NCBI GenBank assembly: GCA_965657945.1
Contig: CBFHPW010000001.1
Coordinates: forward strand, 124,001 to 188,000
Length of the DNA stretch: 64,000 nt
Source of the DNA: CAJJDF01 sp965657945
GTDB lineage: Bacteria; Bacteroidota; Bacteroidia; Flavobacteriales_D; CAJJDF01
Direction of reading: 5' to 3'
Shown: one piece after another, positions 18,529 to 27,742 of the stretch
Layout: each line of letters opens with the position of its first letter
Position numbering within the stretch: position 1 is the first letter of the stretch
Position numbers and translations under genes: made by a program
The notes under the pieces: generated by a model
What the model was told of the DNA's origin: nothing
Seen by the model: only the letters and a program-made list of their open reading frames with translations
Database searches by the model: none

Positions 18529-20661
18529 ATGGCAAAGAGAGATTTAAAAAAGACGAGAAATATTGGGATTGCTGCTCACATTGATGCTGGTAAAACAACC
18601 ACAACAGAGCGTATCCTTTTTTATACAGGAATAAACCACAAAATTGGAGAAGTGCACGATGGTGCTTCTACGATGGACTGGATGGAGCAAGAAGCAGAAA
18701 GAGGTATTACAATTACTTCGGCTGCAACTACGTGTACGTGGAAATTTCCAACGGACAAAGGAGCTTCACTTCCAAACACGGAAGAATTCAAAATTAATAT
18801 CATTGATACACCAGGACACGTAGATTTTACTGTAGAGGTTGAAAGATCTTTGAGGATATTAGATGGTGTAGTTGCCTTGTTTAGTGCAGTAGACGGAGTA
18901 GAGCCTCAGTCCGAAACTGTATGGAGACAAGCTGACAAATACAGAGTACCTAGACTTGGTTTTGTAAACAAAATGGACAGACAAGGAGCAAACTTCTTGA
19001 ACGTTTGTAACCAAGTAAGAGAAATGTTAGGTGGAAATCCAGTTCCTTTGCAAATCCCAATTGGAGATGAAGATAACTTTAAAGGAGTTGTTGATTTAAT
19101 CTCGATGAAAGGAATTGTATGGGATGAAGAAGGTTTTGGAATGACTTACAAAGAAGTTGAAATTCCTACTGAACTACAAGAGCAAGTTTCTGAATATAGA
19201 GCAAAATTGATCGAATCAGTAGCTGAGTATGATGATACTTTGATGGAGAAATTCTTTGAAGATGAAAACTCAATCACAGAGGAAGAGGTAATTGAAGCTT
19301 TGAGAAAGGCAACAATCGATATGTCCATCATACCAATGATGTGTGGTTCTGCCTTCAAAAACAAGGGAGTTCAAGCAATGTTGGACGCGGTAATTAGATT
19401 CTTACCTTCTCCGATGGATGTAGAGGCTATTATCGGAGAAAATCCAAAAACAGAGGAAGAAGAAGCGAGAAAGCCAAGCGCAGACGAACCTTTTTCAGCT
19501 TTAGCGTTTAAAATTGCAACAGATCCTTTCGTAGGAAGACTTTGTTTCTTTAGAGCATATTCTGGAACATTGGATGCAGGTTCCTACGTGTTGAACACTA
19601 GAACTAACAAGAAAGAGAGAATTTCGAGAATATTCCAAATGCACTCTAACAAGCAAAATGCGATTGATAGCATTGAGGCAGGTGATATTGGAGCGGCAGT
19701 AGGATTTAAAGATATTAGAACAGGTGATACGTTGTGTGATGAAAAACACCCAATTGTATTAGAATCAATGACATTTCCGGCACCTGTAATTGGTGTGGCT
19801 ATTGAGCCAAAAACTCAAGCAGATGTAGATAAGTTAGGAGTAGGTTTAGGTAAATTGGCTGAAGAAGATCCAACTTTCGTAATCAACACGGATGAAGATA
19901 CTGGTCAGACAGTGATTTCAGGAATGGGTGAGCTTCACTTAGAGATTTTGATTGATAGATTGAAGAGAGAATTCAAGGTGGAAGTAAACCAAGGAGCTCC
20001 TCAGGTATCATACAAAGAAAACATTACTCAATCTGTTGACCACAGAGAATTGTACAAAAAACAATCAGGAGGTAGAGGAAAGTTTGCTGATATTGTAGTA
20101 ACAATTGAGCAAGGAGATCCGGAGAAAGAGGGATTAGAATTCGTAAATATTATTAAAGGTGGTAACATTCCTAAGGAATTTATCCCTTCGGTGGAAAAAG
20201 GATTCAAAGAAGCTATGAAAAATGGTATTCTTGCAGGTTTCCCTATTGATTCGTTGAAGGTAACATTGAAAGACGGATCCTTCCACGCGGTGGATTCAGA
20301 TCAGTTGTCTTTTGAGATTGCGGCTAAGATGGCATTTAAAAATGCTTGTAAGCAGGCTGCACCGGTATTACTAGAACCAATTATGAAGTTGGAGGTGGTA
20401 ACTCCAGAAATTAACATGGGGGATATTGTAGGTGATTTGAACAGAAGAAGAGGGCAAGTAGATGGAATGGACGACAGAGCTGGAGCGAAAATTGTGAAAG
20501 CAAAAGTACCATTGTCAGAAATGTTTGGGTATGTAACTCAATTAAGAACAATGTCTTCTGGTAGAGCAACCTCTACAATGGAATTTTCACATTTCCAAGA
20601 AGCACCAAGAAACGTAACAGAAGATGTATTAGCTAAGGCTAAAGGCCAATTAGAAGCTTAA
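18529..20661 (+). CDS. fusA: Translation elongation factor G
   Basis: A 710-residue GTPase that drives translocation on the ribosome. The G domain is complete: AHIDAGKTTTTERILFYTG (G1), RGITITSAA (G2), DTPGHVDFT (G3) and NKMDRQGA (G4). Domains II-V follow, with RGQVDGMDDR and YVTQLRTMSSGRA near the C-terminus. It lies in the canonical str position, but no tuf gene follows; rpsJ begins 11 bases later. This arrangement fuses the str and S10 parts into one transcript. Confidence 0.99.
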   Translation: MAKRDLKKTRNIGIAAHIDAGKTTTTERILFYTGINHKIGEVHDGASTMDWMEQEAERGITITSAATTCTWKFPTDKGASLPNTEEFKINIIDTPGHVDFTVEVERSLRILDGVVALFSAVDGVEPQSETVWRQADKYRVPRLGFVNKMDRQGANFLNVCNQVREMLGGNPVPLQIPIGDEDNFKGVVDLISMKGIVWDEEGFGMTYKEVEIPTELQEQVSEYRAKLIESVAEYDDTLMEKFFEDENSITEEEVIEALRKATIDMSIIPMMCGSAFKNKGVQAMLDAVIRFLPSPMDVEAIIGENPKTEEEEARKPSADEPFSALAFKIATDPFVGRLCFFRAYSGTLDAGSYVLNTRTNKKERISRIFQMHSNKQNAIDSIEAGDIGAAVGFKDIRTGDTLCDEKHPIVLESMTFPAPVIGVAIEPKTQADVDKLGVGLGKLAEEDPTFVINTDEDTGQTVISGMGELHLEILIDRLKREFKVEVNQGAPQVSYKENITQSVDHRELYKKQSGGRGKFADIVVTIEQGDPEKEGLEFVNIIKGGNIPKEFIPSVEKGFKEAMKNGILAGFPIDSLKVTLKDGSFHAVDSDQLSFEIAAKMAFKNACKQAAPVLLEPIMKLEVVTPEINMGDIVGDLNRRRGQVDGMDDRAGAKIVKAKVPLSEMFGYVTQLRTMSSGRATSTMEFSHFQEAPRNVTEDVLAKAKGQLEA

Positions 20662-20672
20662 AAAATTGTATC

Positions 20673-20984
20673 ATGAGTCAGAAGATTAGAATAAAATTAA
20701 AATCATACGATCACAACTTAGTAGACAAGTCTGCTGAAAAAATCGTAAAGACTGTTAAGTCAACAGGGGCAGTGGTAAGTGGACCAATTCCTTTGCCAAC
20801 GCATAAAAGAATTTATACCGTATTGAAATCTCCACACGTAAACAAAAAAGCGAGAGAGCAATTCGAATTAAGTTCGTACAAGAGATTAATAGACATTTAC
20901 AGCAATTCCAATGCAGCGAAAACAATCGATGCTTTGATGAAATTAGAATTGCCAAGTGGTGTAAACGTAGAAATTAAAGTTTAA
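20673..20984 (+). CDS. rpsJ: 30S ribosomal protein S10
   Basis: A 103-residue protein of the 30S head that also forms the NusB-NusE antitermination complex. IRIKLKSYDHNLVD, GPIPLPTHKR and the YTVLKSPHVNKKAREQFE block are conserved. It starts the S10 part. Only 11 bases separate it from fusA, too short for the long S10 leader that L4 binds in Escherichia coli, so that mode of control is unlikely here. Confidence 0.99.
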   Translation: MSQKIRIKLKSYDHNLVDKSAEKIVKTVKSTGAVVSGPIPLPTHKRIYTVLKSPHVNKKAREQFELSSYKRLIDIYSNSNAAKTIDALMKLELPSGVNVEIKV

Positions 20985-20994
20985 GTAGAGAATT

Positions 20995-21618
20995 ATGGCA
21001 ACTGGATTAATCGGAAGAAAAAAAGGAATGACAAGCATCTTTGATGCTAATGGGAAAAATATTCCTGTTACTGTCGTTGAGTTGGGACCCTGTGTTGTTA
21101 CTCAAATCAAAACTGAAGAAACTGATGGATATTCTGCAATTCAAGTGGGATATGAAGAGAAGAAGGAGAAAAATACTCCTGCTGCAATGAAAGGACACTT
21201 CAAGAAAGCAAAAACTTCTCCATTGAGAAAATTAGTTGAGTTTGAATCATTTCCAAATGAGGTAAAGCTAGGTGATACAGTTTCTGCTGCAGATGTATTT
21301 GCAGAAGGTGAATTTGTGGATGTAGTTGGAACTTCAAAAGGAAAAGGATTTCAAGGTGTAGTGAAGAGACACAACTTTGCAGGGGTTGGTCAAGCTACAC
21401 ACGGTCAGCATAACAGATTAAGAGCTCCTGGATCAATTGGAGCAGCTTCATACCCAGCAAGAGTATTCAAAGGGATGAGAATGGCAGGACAAACTGGAAA
21501 CGTTAGAGTGAAAACTCAAAACTTACAGATTGTAAAGGTGCTTGCCGATAAAAATTTGATATTGATAAAAGGAGCGGTTCCAGGTTTTAATGGAAACTTC
21601 GTAATAGTAGAAAAGTAA
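20995..21618 (+). CDS. rplC: 50S ribosomal protein L3
   Basis: A 207-residue early-assembly protein near the peptidyl-transferase centre. GLIGRKKGMTSIF, SKGKGFQGVVKRHNF and the GQNxR-type loop (TGNVRVKTQNL) are recognisable. The site where the conserved glutamine is methylated in proteobacteria is in GVGQATHGQ. Its stop overlaps the rplD start by one base (TAATG), so reinitiation is likely. Confidence 0.99.
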   Translation: MATGLIGRKKGMTSIFDANGKNIPVTVVELGPCVVTQIKTEETDGYSAIQVGYEEKKEKNTPAAMKGHFKKAKTSPLRKLVEFESFPNEVKLGDTVSAADVFAEGEFVDVVGTSKGKGFQGVVKRHNFAGVGQATHGQHNRLRAPGSIGAASYPARVFKGMRMAGQTGNVRVKTQNLQIVKVLADKNLILIKGAVPGFNGNFVIVEK

Positions 21619-22244
21619 TGAGCATAGAAATTCAAAACATTGAGGGAAAATCTTCAGGAAAGAAGGTTACTTTAAATAAAGATATTTTTGCTGTTGAACC
21701 TAACGATCATGCAATTTACCTAGATGTAAAATGGTATTTAGCTAGGAGAAGACAAGGAACGAGTAAAGCAAAAGAAAGAGCAGAGGTAACTGGTTCTACT
21801 AAGAAGATCAAGAAACAAAAGGGAACAGGAACTGCAAGAGCAGGTAGCATTAAGTCCCCATTATTCAAAGGGGGAGGTACTGTGTTTGGACCAACGCCTA
21901 GAGACTATGATTTCAAATTGAACAAGAAGTTGAAGAAGGTGGCAAGAAAATCTGCCTTGTCTTACAAAGCGAAAGGATCTGATATTATTATAGTAGAAGA
22001 TTTTGTAATGGAAGCCGCGAAAACAAAGGAGTTCAAAATTATCCTAGAAAAATTAGGAATTGACTCACAAAAATCGCTATTTTTGTTGCCCGAAAAAAAC
22101 GACAATATTTATTTGTCCGCACGTAATTTACAGAAGGCAAAAGTCGCTACAGCAGACTCAATTAGTAGTTACGATGTAATGAATGCAAACAAGTTAGTTG
22201 TAACGGAAAGTGCATTAAAAACGATAGATACTTACTTAGCTTAA
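21618..22244 (+). CDS. rplD: 50S ribosomal protein L4
   Basis: A 208-residue protein lining the exit tunnel. The extended loop region is seen in KKQKGTGTARAGSIKSPLFKGGG, with GPTPRDYDFKLNKK following. The position of the tunnel loop is conserved, so macrolide contacts should be ordinary. It overlaps rplC by one base. The usual autogenous binding leader upstream of rpsJ is absent for lack of space. Confidence 0.99.
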   Translation: MSIEIQNIEGKSSGKKVTLNKDIFAVEPNDHAIYLDVKWYLARRRQGTSKAKERAEVTGSTKKIKKQKGTGTARAGSIKSPLFKGGGTVFGPTPRDYDFKLNKKLKKVARKSALSYKAKGSDIIIVEDFVMEAAKTKEFKIILEKLGIDSQKSLFLLPEKNDNIYLSARNLQKAKVATADSISSYDVMNANKLVVTESALKTIDTYLA

Positions 22245-22255
22245 TACGCAAAAAG

Positions 22256-22552
22256 ATGACTGAGATTTTAAAAAAACCGATAATTTCCGAAAAAACGGAA
22301 CATGCAATCGAACATAATAACACGTATACTTTTGAAGTAGAAAAGAAAGCTACTAAAGTAGATATCAAAAATGCAGTAGAAAGTATGTACGGTGTGAAAG
22401 TAAAGAAGGTGAACACTATGAACCTGGGAGGTGGAAAGAAAGAAATGAAGCATACCAACAAAGGATTGATTTTTCAAAGAACAAAAGCTATCAAAAAGGC
22501 TATGATCACCCTTGAAGAAGGTGAAGAGATAGATTTTTACAGCAATATTTAA
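22256..22552 (+). CDS. rplW: 50S ribosomal protein L23
   Basis: A 98-residue protein at the tunnel exit, the docking site for trigger factor and the signal recognition particle. It begins ILKKPIISEKTEHAIE, with YTFEVEKKATKVDIKNAVE following as usual. Length is standard for bacteria. Confidence 0.98.
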   Translation: MTEILKKPIISEKTEHAIEHNNTYTFEVEKKATKVDIKNAVESMYGVKVKKVNTMNLGGGKKEMKHTNKGLIFQRTKAIKKAMITLEEGEEIDFYSNI

Positions 22553-22558
22553 TACACA

Positions 22559-23386
22559 ATGGGAGTAAGAAAGTTAAAACCAACAACACCAGGTCAAAGG
22601 CACAAGATTGCTGATGATTTTTCGGATATTACTACTTCAAATAATCCTGAAAAGAGTCTTTTAAGACCTATCAAGAAATCGGGAGGGAGAAATAACCAGG
22701 GAAAAATGACAATGCGTTACCGTGGTGGTGGTCACAAAAGAAGGTATAGAGTTATTGATTTCAAAAGAGATAAATTTGGAATCGAAGGAGAAGTTATGAC
22801 GATTGAGTACGATCCAAACAGATCTGCTAGAATTGCGTTGATTCAATATACGGATGGAGAGAAAAGATACATCGTTGCACCATCTAAATTGATGGTAGGA
22901 GACAAGGTCAATTCAGGAGAGGGTGTTGAACCTAATGTTGGAAATGCAATGTACTTGAAAGAAATTCCACTAGGAACGACTATTCACAACATTGAATTGC
23001 ACCCAGGAAGAGGAGGTATTCTTGCGAGAGGAGCTGGAACTTATGCTCAATTGAATGCAAGAGAAGGAAAGTACGCTATTATAAAATTACCTTCTGGAGA
23101 AACTAGAATGATTTTGTTGACTTGTTTAGCAACTATCGGTTCTGTTTCTAACCCAACTCATAACTTAGTGAGATCTGGTAAGGCGGGTAGAAGTAGATGG
23201 TTAGGAAGAAGACCAAGAGTAAGAGGAGTTGTGATGAATCCAGTAGATCACCCAATGGGAGGTGGAGAAGGAAAATCATCTGGAGGTCATCCAAGATCAA
23301 GAAATGGTATACCTGCAAAAGGATACAAAACGAGAAGTAAGACAAAAAAGTCGAATAGATTGATAATTGAAAGAAGGAAGAAATAA
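22559..23386 (+). CDS. rplB: 50S ribosomal protein L2
   Basis: A 275-residue core protein needed for subunit joining and peptidyl transfer. The GGRNNQGKMTMRYRGGGHKR block, the SRWLGRRPRVRGVVMNPVDHP segment (with the conserved His) and the GGGEGKSSGG loop are intact. A run of CGT codons for Arg in the MRYRGGG region stands out against the AGA used elsewhere. It starts six bases after rplW. Confidence 0.99.
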   Translation: MGVRKLKPTTPGQRHKIADDFSDITTSNNPEKSLLRPIKKSGGRNNQGKMTMRYRGGGHKRRYRVIDFKRDKFGIEGEVMTIEYDPNRSARIALIQYTDGEKRYIVAPSKLMVGDKVNSGEGVEPNVGNAMYLKEIPLGTTIHNIELHPGRGGILARGAGTYAQLNAREGKYAIIKLPSGETRMILLTCLATIGSVSNPTHNLVRSGKAGRSRWLGRRPRVRGVVMNPVDHPMGGGEGKSSGGHPRSRNGIPAKGYKTRSKTKKSNRLIIERRKK

Positions 23387-23394
23387 TATAAAAA

Positions 23395-23667
23395 ATGAGT
23401 AGATCCTTAAAAAAACCGCCATTTGTATACTACAAGTTATACAAGAAGCTAGATAAAGTAAATGATTCAGGTAAAAAGACAGTAATTAAAACCTGGTCTA
23501 GAGCTTCGACAATTACTCCAGATTTTGTTGGTCACACGTTTGCTGTGCACAATGGAAATAAATTTATTCCTGTATATGTGACTGAAAACATGGTAGGACA
23601 CAAATTAGGAGAATTCTCACCGACAAGAAACTTTAGAGGACACGGAGGTAAGAAAGGAAAAAAGTAA
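23395..23667 (+). CDS. rpsS: 30S ribosomal protein S19
   Basis: A 90-residue head protein that contacts S13 and the A-site finger. MSRSLKKPPFVYYKL, KTWSRASTITPDFVGHTFAVHNG and the LGEFSPTRNFRGHGGKK tail are conserved. Length is normal. Confidence 0.99.
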   Translation: MSRSLKKPPFVYYKLYKKLDKVNDSGKKTVIKTWSRASTITPDFVGHTFAVHNGNKFIPVYVTENMVGHKLGEFSPTRNFRGHGGKKGKK

Positions 23668-23688
23668 ATAAGTAAATTATTTTAAGAA

Positions 23689-24075
23689 ATGGGAGCTAGA
23701 AAAAGGCTAATGGCCGAAAACATAAAAGAGGAAAGAAAAAGTTTAGCAATTGCTAAATTAAATAAATGTCCTATACCAGCTAGAAAAATGAGATTGGTAG
23801 CTGACCTCATTAGAGGGGAAGAAGTTGCAAAATCATTGATTATTTTGAGACATAATCCAAAAGATGCATCAGGATATCTAGAAAAATTGTTGTTATCAGC
23901 AGTAGCTAACTGGCAAACGAAAAACGAAGGTGAACAACCTGATAATTTATACGTGAAAGAAATCACTGTAGGTCCTGGTCCAACTCTAAAAAGAATTAAG
24001 CCAGCTCCACAAGGAAGAGCACATAGAATTAGAAAGAGATCAAATCACGTAACTATTTTAGTAGACACTTTATAA
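23689..24075 (+). CDS. rplV: 50S ribosomal protein L22
   Basis: A 128-residue tunnel protein. KCPIPARKMRLVADLIRGEEV is the standard N-terminal motif, and the beta-hairpin end GPTLKRIKPAPQGRAHRIRK is intact, so no macrolide-type deletion is apparent. It has a slightly extended N-terminus starting MGARKRLMAENI; the ATG at 23710 is an alternative. rpsC follows after one base. Confidence 0.98.
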   Translation: MGARKRLMAENIKEERKSLAIAKLNKCPIPARKMRLVADLIRGEEVAKSLIILRHNPKDASGYLEKLLLSAVANWQTKNEGEQPDNLYVKEITVGPGPTLKRIKPAPQGRAHRIRKRSNHVTILVDTL

Positions 24076-24076
24076 T

Positions 24077-24787
24077 ATGGGACAAAAGACAAATCCAATA
24101 GGAAACAGATTAGGTTACATCAAAGGTTGGGATTCCAACTGGTACGGTGGGAATGATTACAAAGACAAAATCGTTCAGGATAATAAAATCAGAACCTACA
24201 TCAACGCAAGATTAAGAAAAGCAAGTGTTGCTAAAGTTGTTATCGAAAGAACATTGAAGTTTGTTACCGTAACAATCCACACTGCAAGACCAGGAGTGAT
24301 CATTGGAAAAGGTGGAGCTGAAGTTGATAAATTGAAAGAAGAGTTAAAGAAGTTAACTGGTAATGAAATTCAAATCAACATCTTTGAAGTAAAAAGACCG
24401 GAATTGGATGCTGTATTAGTCGGAGAAGGTATTGCAAGACAGATTGAGGCAAGAATTTCTTACAGAAGAGCGATCAAAATGTCTATAGCATCTACAATGA
24501 GAATGGGTGCTGAAGGTATAAAAGTGAAAATTAGTGGTAGATTGAATGGAGCTGAGATGGCAAGAAGTGAACTGTATAAAGAGGGTAGAACTCCTTTGCA
24601 TACATTCAGAGCTGATATTGATTATGCGATTTCGGAAGCTCACACTCAATACGGAAGAATAGGGGTAAAAGTATGGATTTGTAAAGGAGAAGTATTTGGA
24701 AAGAGAGATTTATCTCCTAATTTTGTAAAAGGTGGAGCAAAAGGACCAAGAGATAACAAAGGAGCTAGAAAGCCACGAAGAAGATAA
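24077..24787 (+). CDS. rpsC: 30S ribosomal protein S3
   Basis: A 236-residue protein of the mRNA entry site. The KH domain GVIIGKGGAEVDKLKEEL carries the GxxG loop, and the arginines of GRTPLHTFRADIDY follow in the C-terminal domain. The C-terminal tail is basic. It starts MGQKTNPIGNRLG, as usual in this phylum. Confidence 0.99.
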   Translation: MGQKTNPIGNRLGYIKGWDSNWYGGNDYKDKIVQDNKIRTYINARLRKASVAKVVIERTLKFVTVTIHTARPGVIIGKGGAEVDKLKEELKKLTGNEIQINIFEVKRPELDAVLVGEGIARQIEARISYRRAIKMSIASTMRMGAEGIKVKISGRLNGAEMARSELYKEGRTPLHTFRADIDYAISEAHTQYGRIGVKVWICKGEVFGKRDLSPNFVKGGAKGPRDNKGARKPRRR

Positions 24788-24817
24788 GAAATTAATAATT
24801 AGAAAAACTCTGTAATA

Positions 24818-25237
24818 ATGTTACAACCTAAAAGAGTAAAATTTAGAAACACACAAAAAGGTAAACTAAAAGGTTTAGCTTATAGAGGAAACCATGTAGC
24901 TTTTGGTTCATACGGACTTAAAACAATGGAAGAGGGATGGATTACTTCTAGACAAATTGAAGCAGCCAGAATTGCTGTGACAAGATACATGAAGAGAGAA
25001 GGAAAGGTATGGATTCGGATTTTTCCAGACAAGCCTGTAACCAGTAAGCCAGCAGAGGTAAGACAAGGAAAAGGAAAAGGTTCTCTTAGCCATTACGTAG
25101 CTGCAATCAAGCCAGGAAGAATTATGTTTGAGGCTGATGGAGTTCCATTGGAAGTAGCTAAAGAGGCAATGAGACTTGCAGCTCAAAAATTACCAGTAAA
25201 AACAAAGTTTGTCTTGAGAAGAGACTTTGCTGAATAA
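24818..25237 (+). CDS. rplP: 50S ribosomal protein L16
   Basis: A 139-residue protein that shapes the A-site tRNA channel of the 50S subunit. KRVKFRNTQKGKLKG, FGSYGLKTMEEGWITSRQIEAAR and the PAEVRQGKGKGSLSHYVA loop are conserved. Length is standard. It precedes rpmC by 16 bases. Confidence 0.99.
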   Translation: MLQPKRVKFRNTQKGKLKGLAYRGNHVAFGSYGLKTMEEGWITSRQIEAARIAVTRYMKREGKVWIRIFPDKPVTSKPAEVRQGKGKGSLSHYVAAIKPGRIMFEADGVPLEVAKEAMRLAAQKLPVKTKFVLRRDFAE

Positions 25238-25253
25238 AAAACAACTTGTAAAG

Positions 25254-25454
25254 ATGGATAATAAACAAATAGTTGAATTGACAGATAAGGAATTAGTTCA
25301 AGAATTGAGAGAGAGAAGAACTCTATTGAACAAAATGAAACTAAACCACAAGGTATCTGATATTGAAAATCCAATGCTAATCAGATCAAACAGAAGAACT
25401 GTAGCAAGGATTAAAACAGAGTTGACAGTTAGAAGAAAAAACTCAGCTAAATAA
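25254..25454 (+). CDS. rpmC: 50S ribosomal protein L29
   Basis: A 66-residue two-helix protein next to L23 at the tunnel exit. The frame is open upstream to an ATG at 25227 inside rplP, but the conserved start MDNKQIVELTDKELVQEL corresponds to the ATG at 25254, so I used it. The NPMLIRSNRRTVARIKTEL segment is the usual second helix. Confidence 0.97.
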   Translation: MDNKQIVELTDKELVQELRERRTLLNKMKLNHKVSDIENPMLIRSNRRTVARIKTELTVRRKNSAK

Positions 25455-25462
25455 ATTTTTCA

Positions 25463-25717
25463 ATGGAAAGAAATTTAAGAAAAGAAAGAATCGGAATTGT
25501 AACAAGCCAAAAGATGGATAAGTCTATCACGGTACTTGTAGAAAGAAGAGAGAAACATGCCATGTACGGAAAGTTTCTTAAGAAGTCAAACAAATTTTTA
25601 GCTCATGACGAAAACAATGAGTGTAAGGAAGGTGATGTCGTAAGAATTGCTGAAACAAGACCTCTTAGTAAAAGAAAGAGATGGAGATTGGCAGAAATCA
25701 TTGAAAGAGCAAAATAA
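25463..25717 (+). CDS. rpsQ: 30S ribosomal protein S17
   Basis: An 84-residue OB-fold protein that binds the 5' domain of 16S rRNA. RKERIGIVTSQKMDKSITV and GDVVRIAETRPLSKRKRWRL are characteristic. It ends the S10 part; rplN follows after 12 bases. Confidence 0.99.
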   Translation: MERNLRKERIGIVTSQKMDKSITVLVERREKHAMYGKFLKKSNKFLAHDENNECKEGDVVRIAETRPLSKRKRWRLAEIIERAK

Positions 25718-25729
25718 TATTTTTAGAAA

Positions 25730-26098
25730 ATGGTACAACAAGAATCAAGATTAAAAGTTGCAGACAACAGCGGAGCCAAAGAAGTTCTAGTAATTAGAGT
25801 GTTAGGAGGATCCGGTAAGAGATATGCTTCAATCGGAGATAAAATAGTAGTAGCAGTGAAATCTGCCGCTCCTAATGGAAACATCAAGAAAGGATCTGTT
25901 TCAAAAGCAGTAGTGGTGAGAACAAAAAAGGAAATAAGAAGACCGGATGGATCATACATCAGATTTGATGATAATGCAGCTGTGATGCTTAATGAAGGTG
26001 GAGAGATGAGAGGAACAAGAATTTTTGGGCCAGTTGCTAGAGAGTTGAGAGATAATCAATTCATGAAGATTGTTTCATTAGCACCAGAAGTGCTTTAA
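25730..26098 (+). CDS. rplN: 50S ribosomal protein L14
   Basis: A 122-residue protein at the subunit interface, first of the spc part. MVQQESRLKVADNSGAKE and FDDNAAVMLNEGGEMRGTRI are the family signatures. Length is exactly standard. The ribosome silencing factor binds this protein in other bacteria. Confidence 0.99.
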   Translation: MVQQESRLKVADNSGAKEVLVIRVLGGSGKRYASIGDKIVVAVKSAAPNGNIKKGSVSKAVVVRTKKEIRRPDGSYIRFDDNAAVMLNEGGEMRGTRIFGPVARELRDNQFMKIVSLAPEVL

Positions 26099-26110
26099 TT
26101 GAATAGAATT

Positions 26111-26482
26111 ATGACAAACAAGAAATTACATATCCAAGTTGGGGACTCAGTATTTGTAAGTACAGGTGTTTCTAAAGGGAAAAAAGCAGAGGTTATCTCT
26201 ATCAACAAGAAAACTTCAAGAGTTACCATTAGAGGAATCGAAGGAGATACTCTTCACCCTATAAAAAAGCACGTAAAGCCAAACGCTGATAAGAACTTCC
26301 CAGAAGGTGGAATTATCGAAAAAGACCCTACTATTCATATTTCAAATTTGATGTTGTTGGACCCAAAATCAGGTGAGCCAACCAAAATTGGAAGAAAAAG
26401 AAAAGAAGTAGAGATCAAAGGAAAAAAGAAAACAGTTTCTGTTAGATTTTCTAAAAAATCACAAGAAGAAATTAGCAAGTAA
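26111..26482 (+). CDS. rplX: 50S ribosomal protein L24
   Basis: A 123-residue assembly initiator that binds the 5' end of 23S rRNA. It carries a KOW motif around VGDSVFVSTGVSKGKKAEV. The frame extends to a TTG directly after rplN, but ATG at 26111 gives the expected MTNKKLHIQ N-terminus. Its TAA overlaps the rplE ATG by one base. A longer lysine-rich tail than in E. coli is present. Confidence 0.97.
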   Translation: MTNKKLHIQVGDSVFVSTGVSKGKKAEVISINKKTSRVTIRGIEGDTLHPIKKHVKPNADKNFPEGGIIEKDPTIHISNLMLLDPKSGEPTKIGRKRKEVEIKGKKKTVSVRFSKKSQEEISK

Positions 26483-27030
26483 TGGAATATACACCAAGAT
26501 TAAGACAAGAATACTCAGACAGAGTAGTTGCAGCTTTAACCGAAAAGTTTGGTTATAAGAATGTAATGGAAGTGCCAAAACTAACTAAGGTTTGTTTGAG
26601 CCAAGGAATTGGAAAAGCAGTTTCTGATAAGAAACTAGTTGATTCAGCTGTGGAAGAAATGACAATTATTTCGGGACAAAAGGCGATGGCTACATACTCC
26701 AAGAAGGATATCTCTAACTTTAAATTAAGAAAGGGTATGCCTATAGGAGCTAAAGTAACTTTGAGAGGTGAGAAAATGTGGGAATTTACAGATAGATTTG
26801 TTGCTATTTCACTTCCGAGAACAAGAGATTTTAGAGGAATTGAATCCAAAGGGTTTGACGGAAGAGGTAACTACACGTTAGGTATTAAAGAACAAATTAT
26901 TTTTCCTGAAATTGACATTGATAAAATCAAGAATATTACAGGAATGGACATCACTTTTGTTACAACAGCAAAAACGGATGAAGAAGCAAGAGAGTTGTTA
27001 ACCCAATTAGGATTTCCTTTTAAAAAATAA
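26482..27030 (+). CDS. rplE: 50S ribosomal protein L5
   Basis: A 182-residue protein that binds 5S rRNA and the P-site tRNA elbow. TPRLRQEYSDRVVAAL, KVCLSQGIGKAV and the RTRDFRGIESKGFDGRGNY loop match the family. It overlaps rplX by one base (TAATG). Confidence 0.99.
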   Translation: MEYTPRLRQEYSDRVVAALTEKFGYKNVMEVPKLTKVCLSQGIGKAVSDKKLVDSAVEEMTIISGQKAMATYSKKDISNFKLRKGMPIGAKVTLRGEKMWEFTDRFVAISLPRTRDFRGIESKGFDGRGNYTLGIKEQIIFPEIDIDKIKNITGMDITFVTTAKTDEEARELLTQLGFPFKK

Positions 27031-27036
27031 GTAAAG

Positions 27037-27306
27037 ATGGCAAAAGAATCAATGAAAGCTAGAGAGCGTAAAAGAGAAGCAATGGTTGCTAAATATGCTC
27101 AAAAAAGAAAAGAATTAATTGAAGCAGGAGATTTTGATGGTTTGCAAAAACTACCAAGAAATGCGAATCCAGTAAGGTTACACAACAGATGTCAATTAAC
27201 TGGGAGACCAAGAGGATACATGAGACAATTCGGTATTTCTCGTGTGACTTTCAGAGAAATGGCTTTGGAAGGAAAGATACCAGGTGTTAAGAAAGCAAGT
27301 TGGTAA
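27037..27306 (+). CDS. rpsN: 30S ribosomal protein S14 (zinc-free type)
   Basis: An 89-residue protein of the 30S head. The long form lacking a four-cysteine zinc ribbon is present (only one Cys, in NRCQLTGRPRGYMR), so this is the C-minus type. LPRNANPVRLHNRC and FGISRVTFREMALEGKIPG are conserved. It follows rplE by six bases. Confidence 0.99.
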   Translation: MAKESMKARERKREAMVAKYAQKRKELIEAGDFDGLQKLPRNANPVRLHNRCQLTGRPRGYMRQFGISRVTFREMALEGKIPGVKKASW

Positions 27307-27334
27307 TTAATAAATATTTTTAAGAAAAAATAAA

Positions 27335-27733
27335 ATGGTAACAGATCCAATAGCAGATTACTTAACAAGAGTTAGAAACGGAATTATGGCGAAGCACAGA
27401 GTGGTAGAAGTACCTGCTTCGAACATGAAAGTGGCTATTTCTAAAATTTTGTTAGAAAAAGGATATATTTTGAACTACAAGGTAGTTGAAGATAATAAGC
27501 AAGGAATAATTAAAATAGCGTTGAAATACGATCCAAGAACTAATCTAAATTCAATATCAAAATTGATTAGAATTAGTAAACCAGGACTGAGAAAATACAC
27601 GGGTGCAGAAGATATGCCAAGAGTATTGAATGGTCTAGGAATTGCTATTCTATCTACTTCGAAAGGTGTTATCACCAATAAGGAGGCAGCTGATTTGAAT
27701 GTTGGTGGAGAAGTATTGTGTCACGTTTATTAA
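27335..27733 (+). CDS. rpsH: 30S ribosomal protein S8
   Basis: A 132-residue primary binder of the central domain of 16S rRNA. DPIADYLTRVRNG and the C-terminal GIAILSTSKGVITNKEA motif, with its STSKG loop, are intact. In E. coli S8 represses its own operon by binding in rplE mRNA; whether that applies here was not tested. Confidence 0.99.
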   Translation: MVTDPIADYLTRVRNGIMAKHRVVEVPASNMKVAISKILLEKGYILNYKVVEDNKQGIIKIALKYDPRTNLNSISKLIRISKPGLRKYTGAEDMPRVLNGLGIAILSTSKGVITNKEAADLNVGGEVLCHVY

Positions 27734-27742
27734 TATAAAAGT

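Noticed and set aside
25227..25253. Upstream ATG for rpmC inside rplP
   Set aside because: L29 homology begins at MDNKQ (25254); the extra nine residues are not part of the family.
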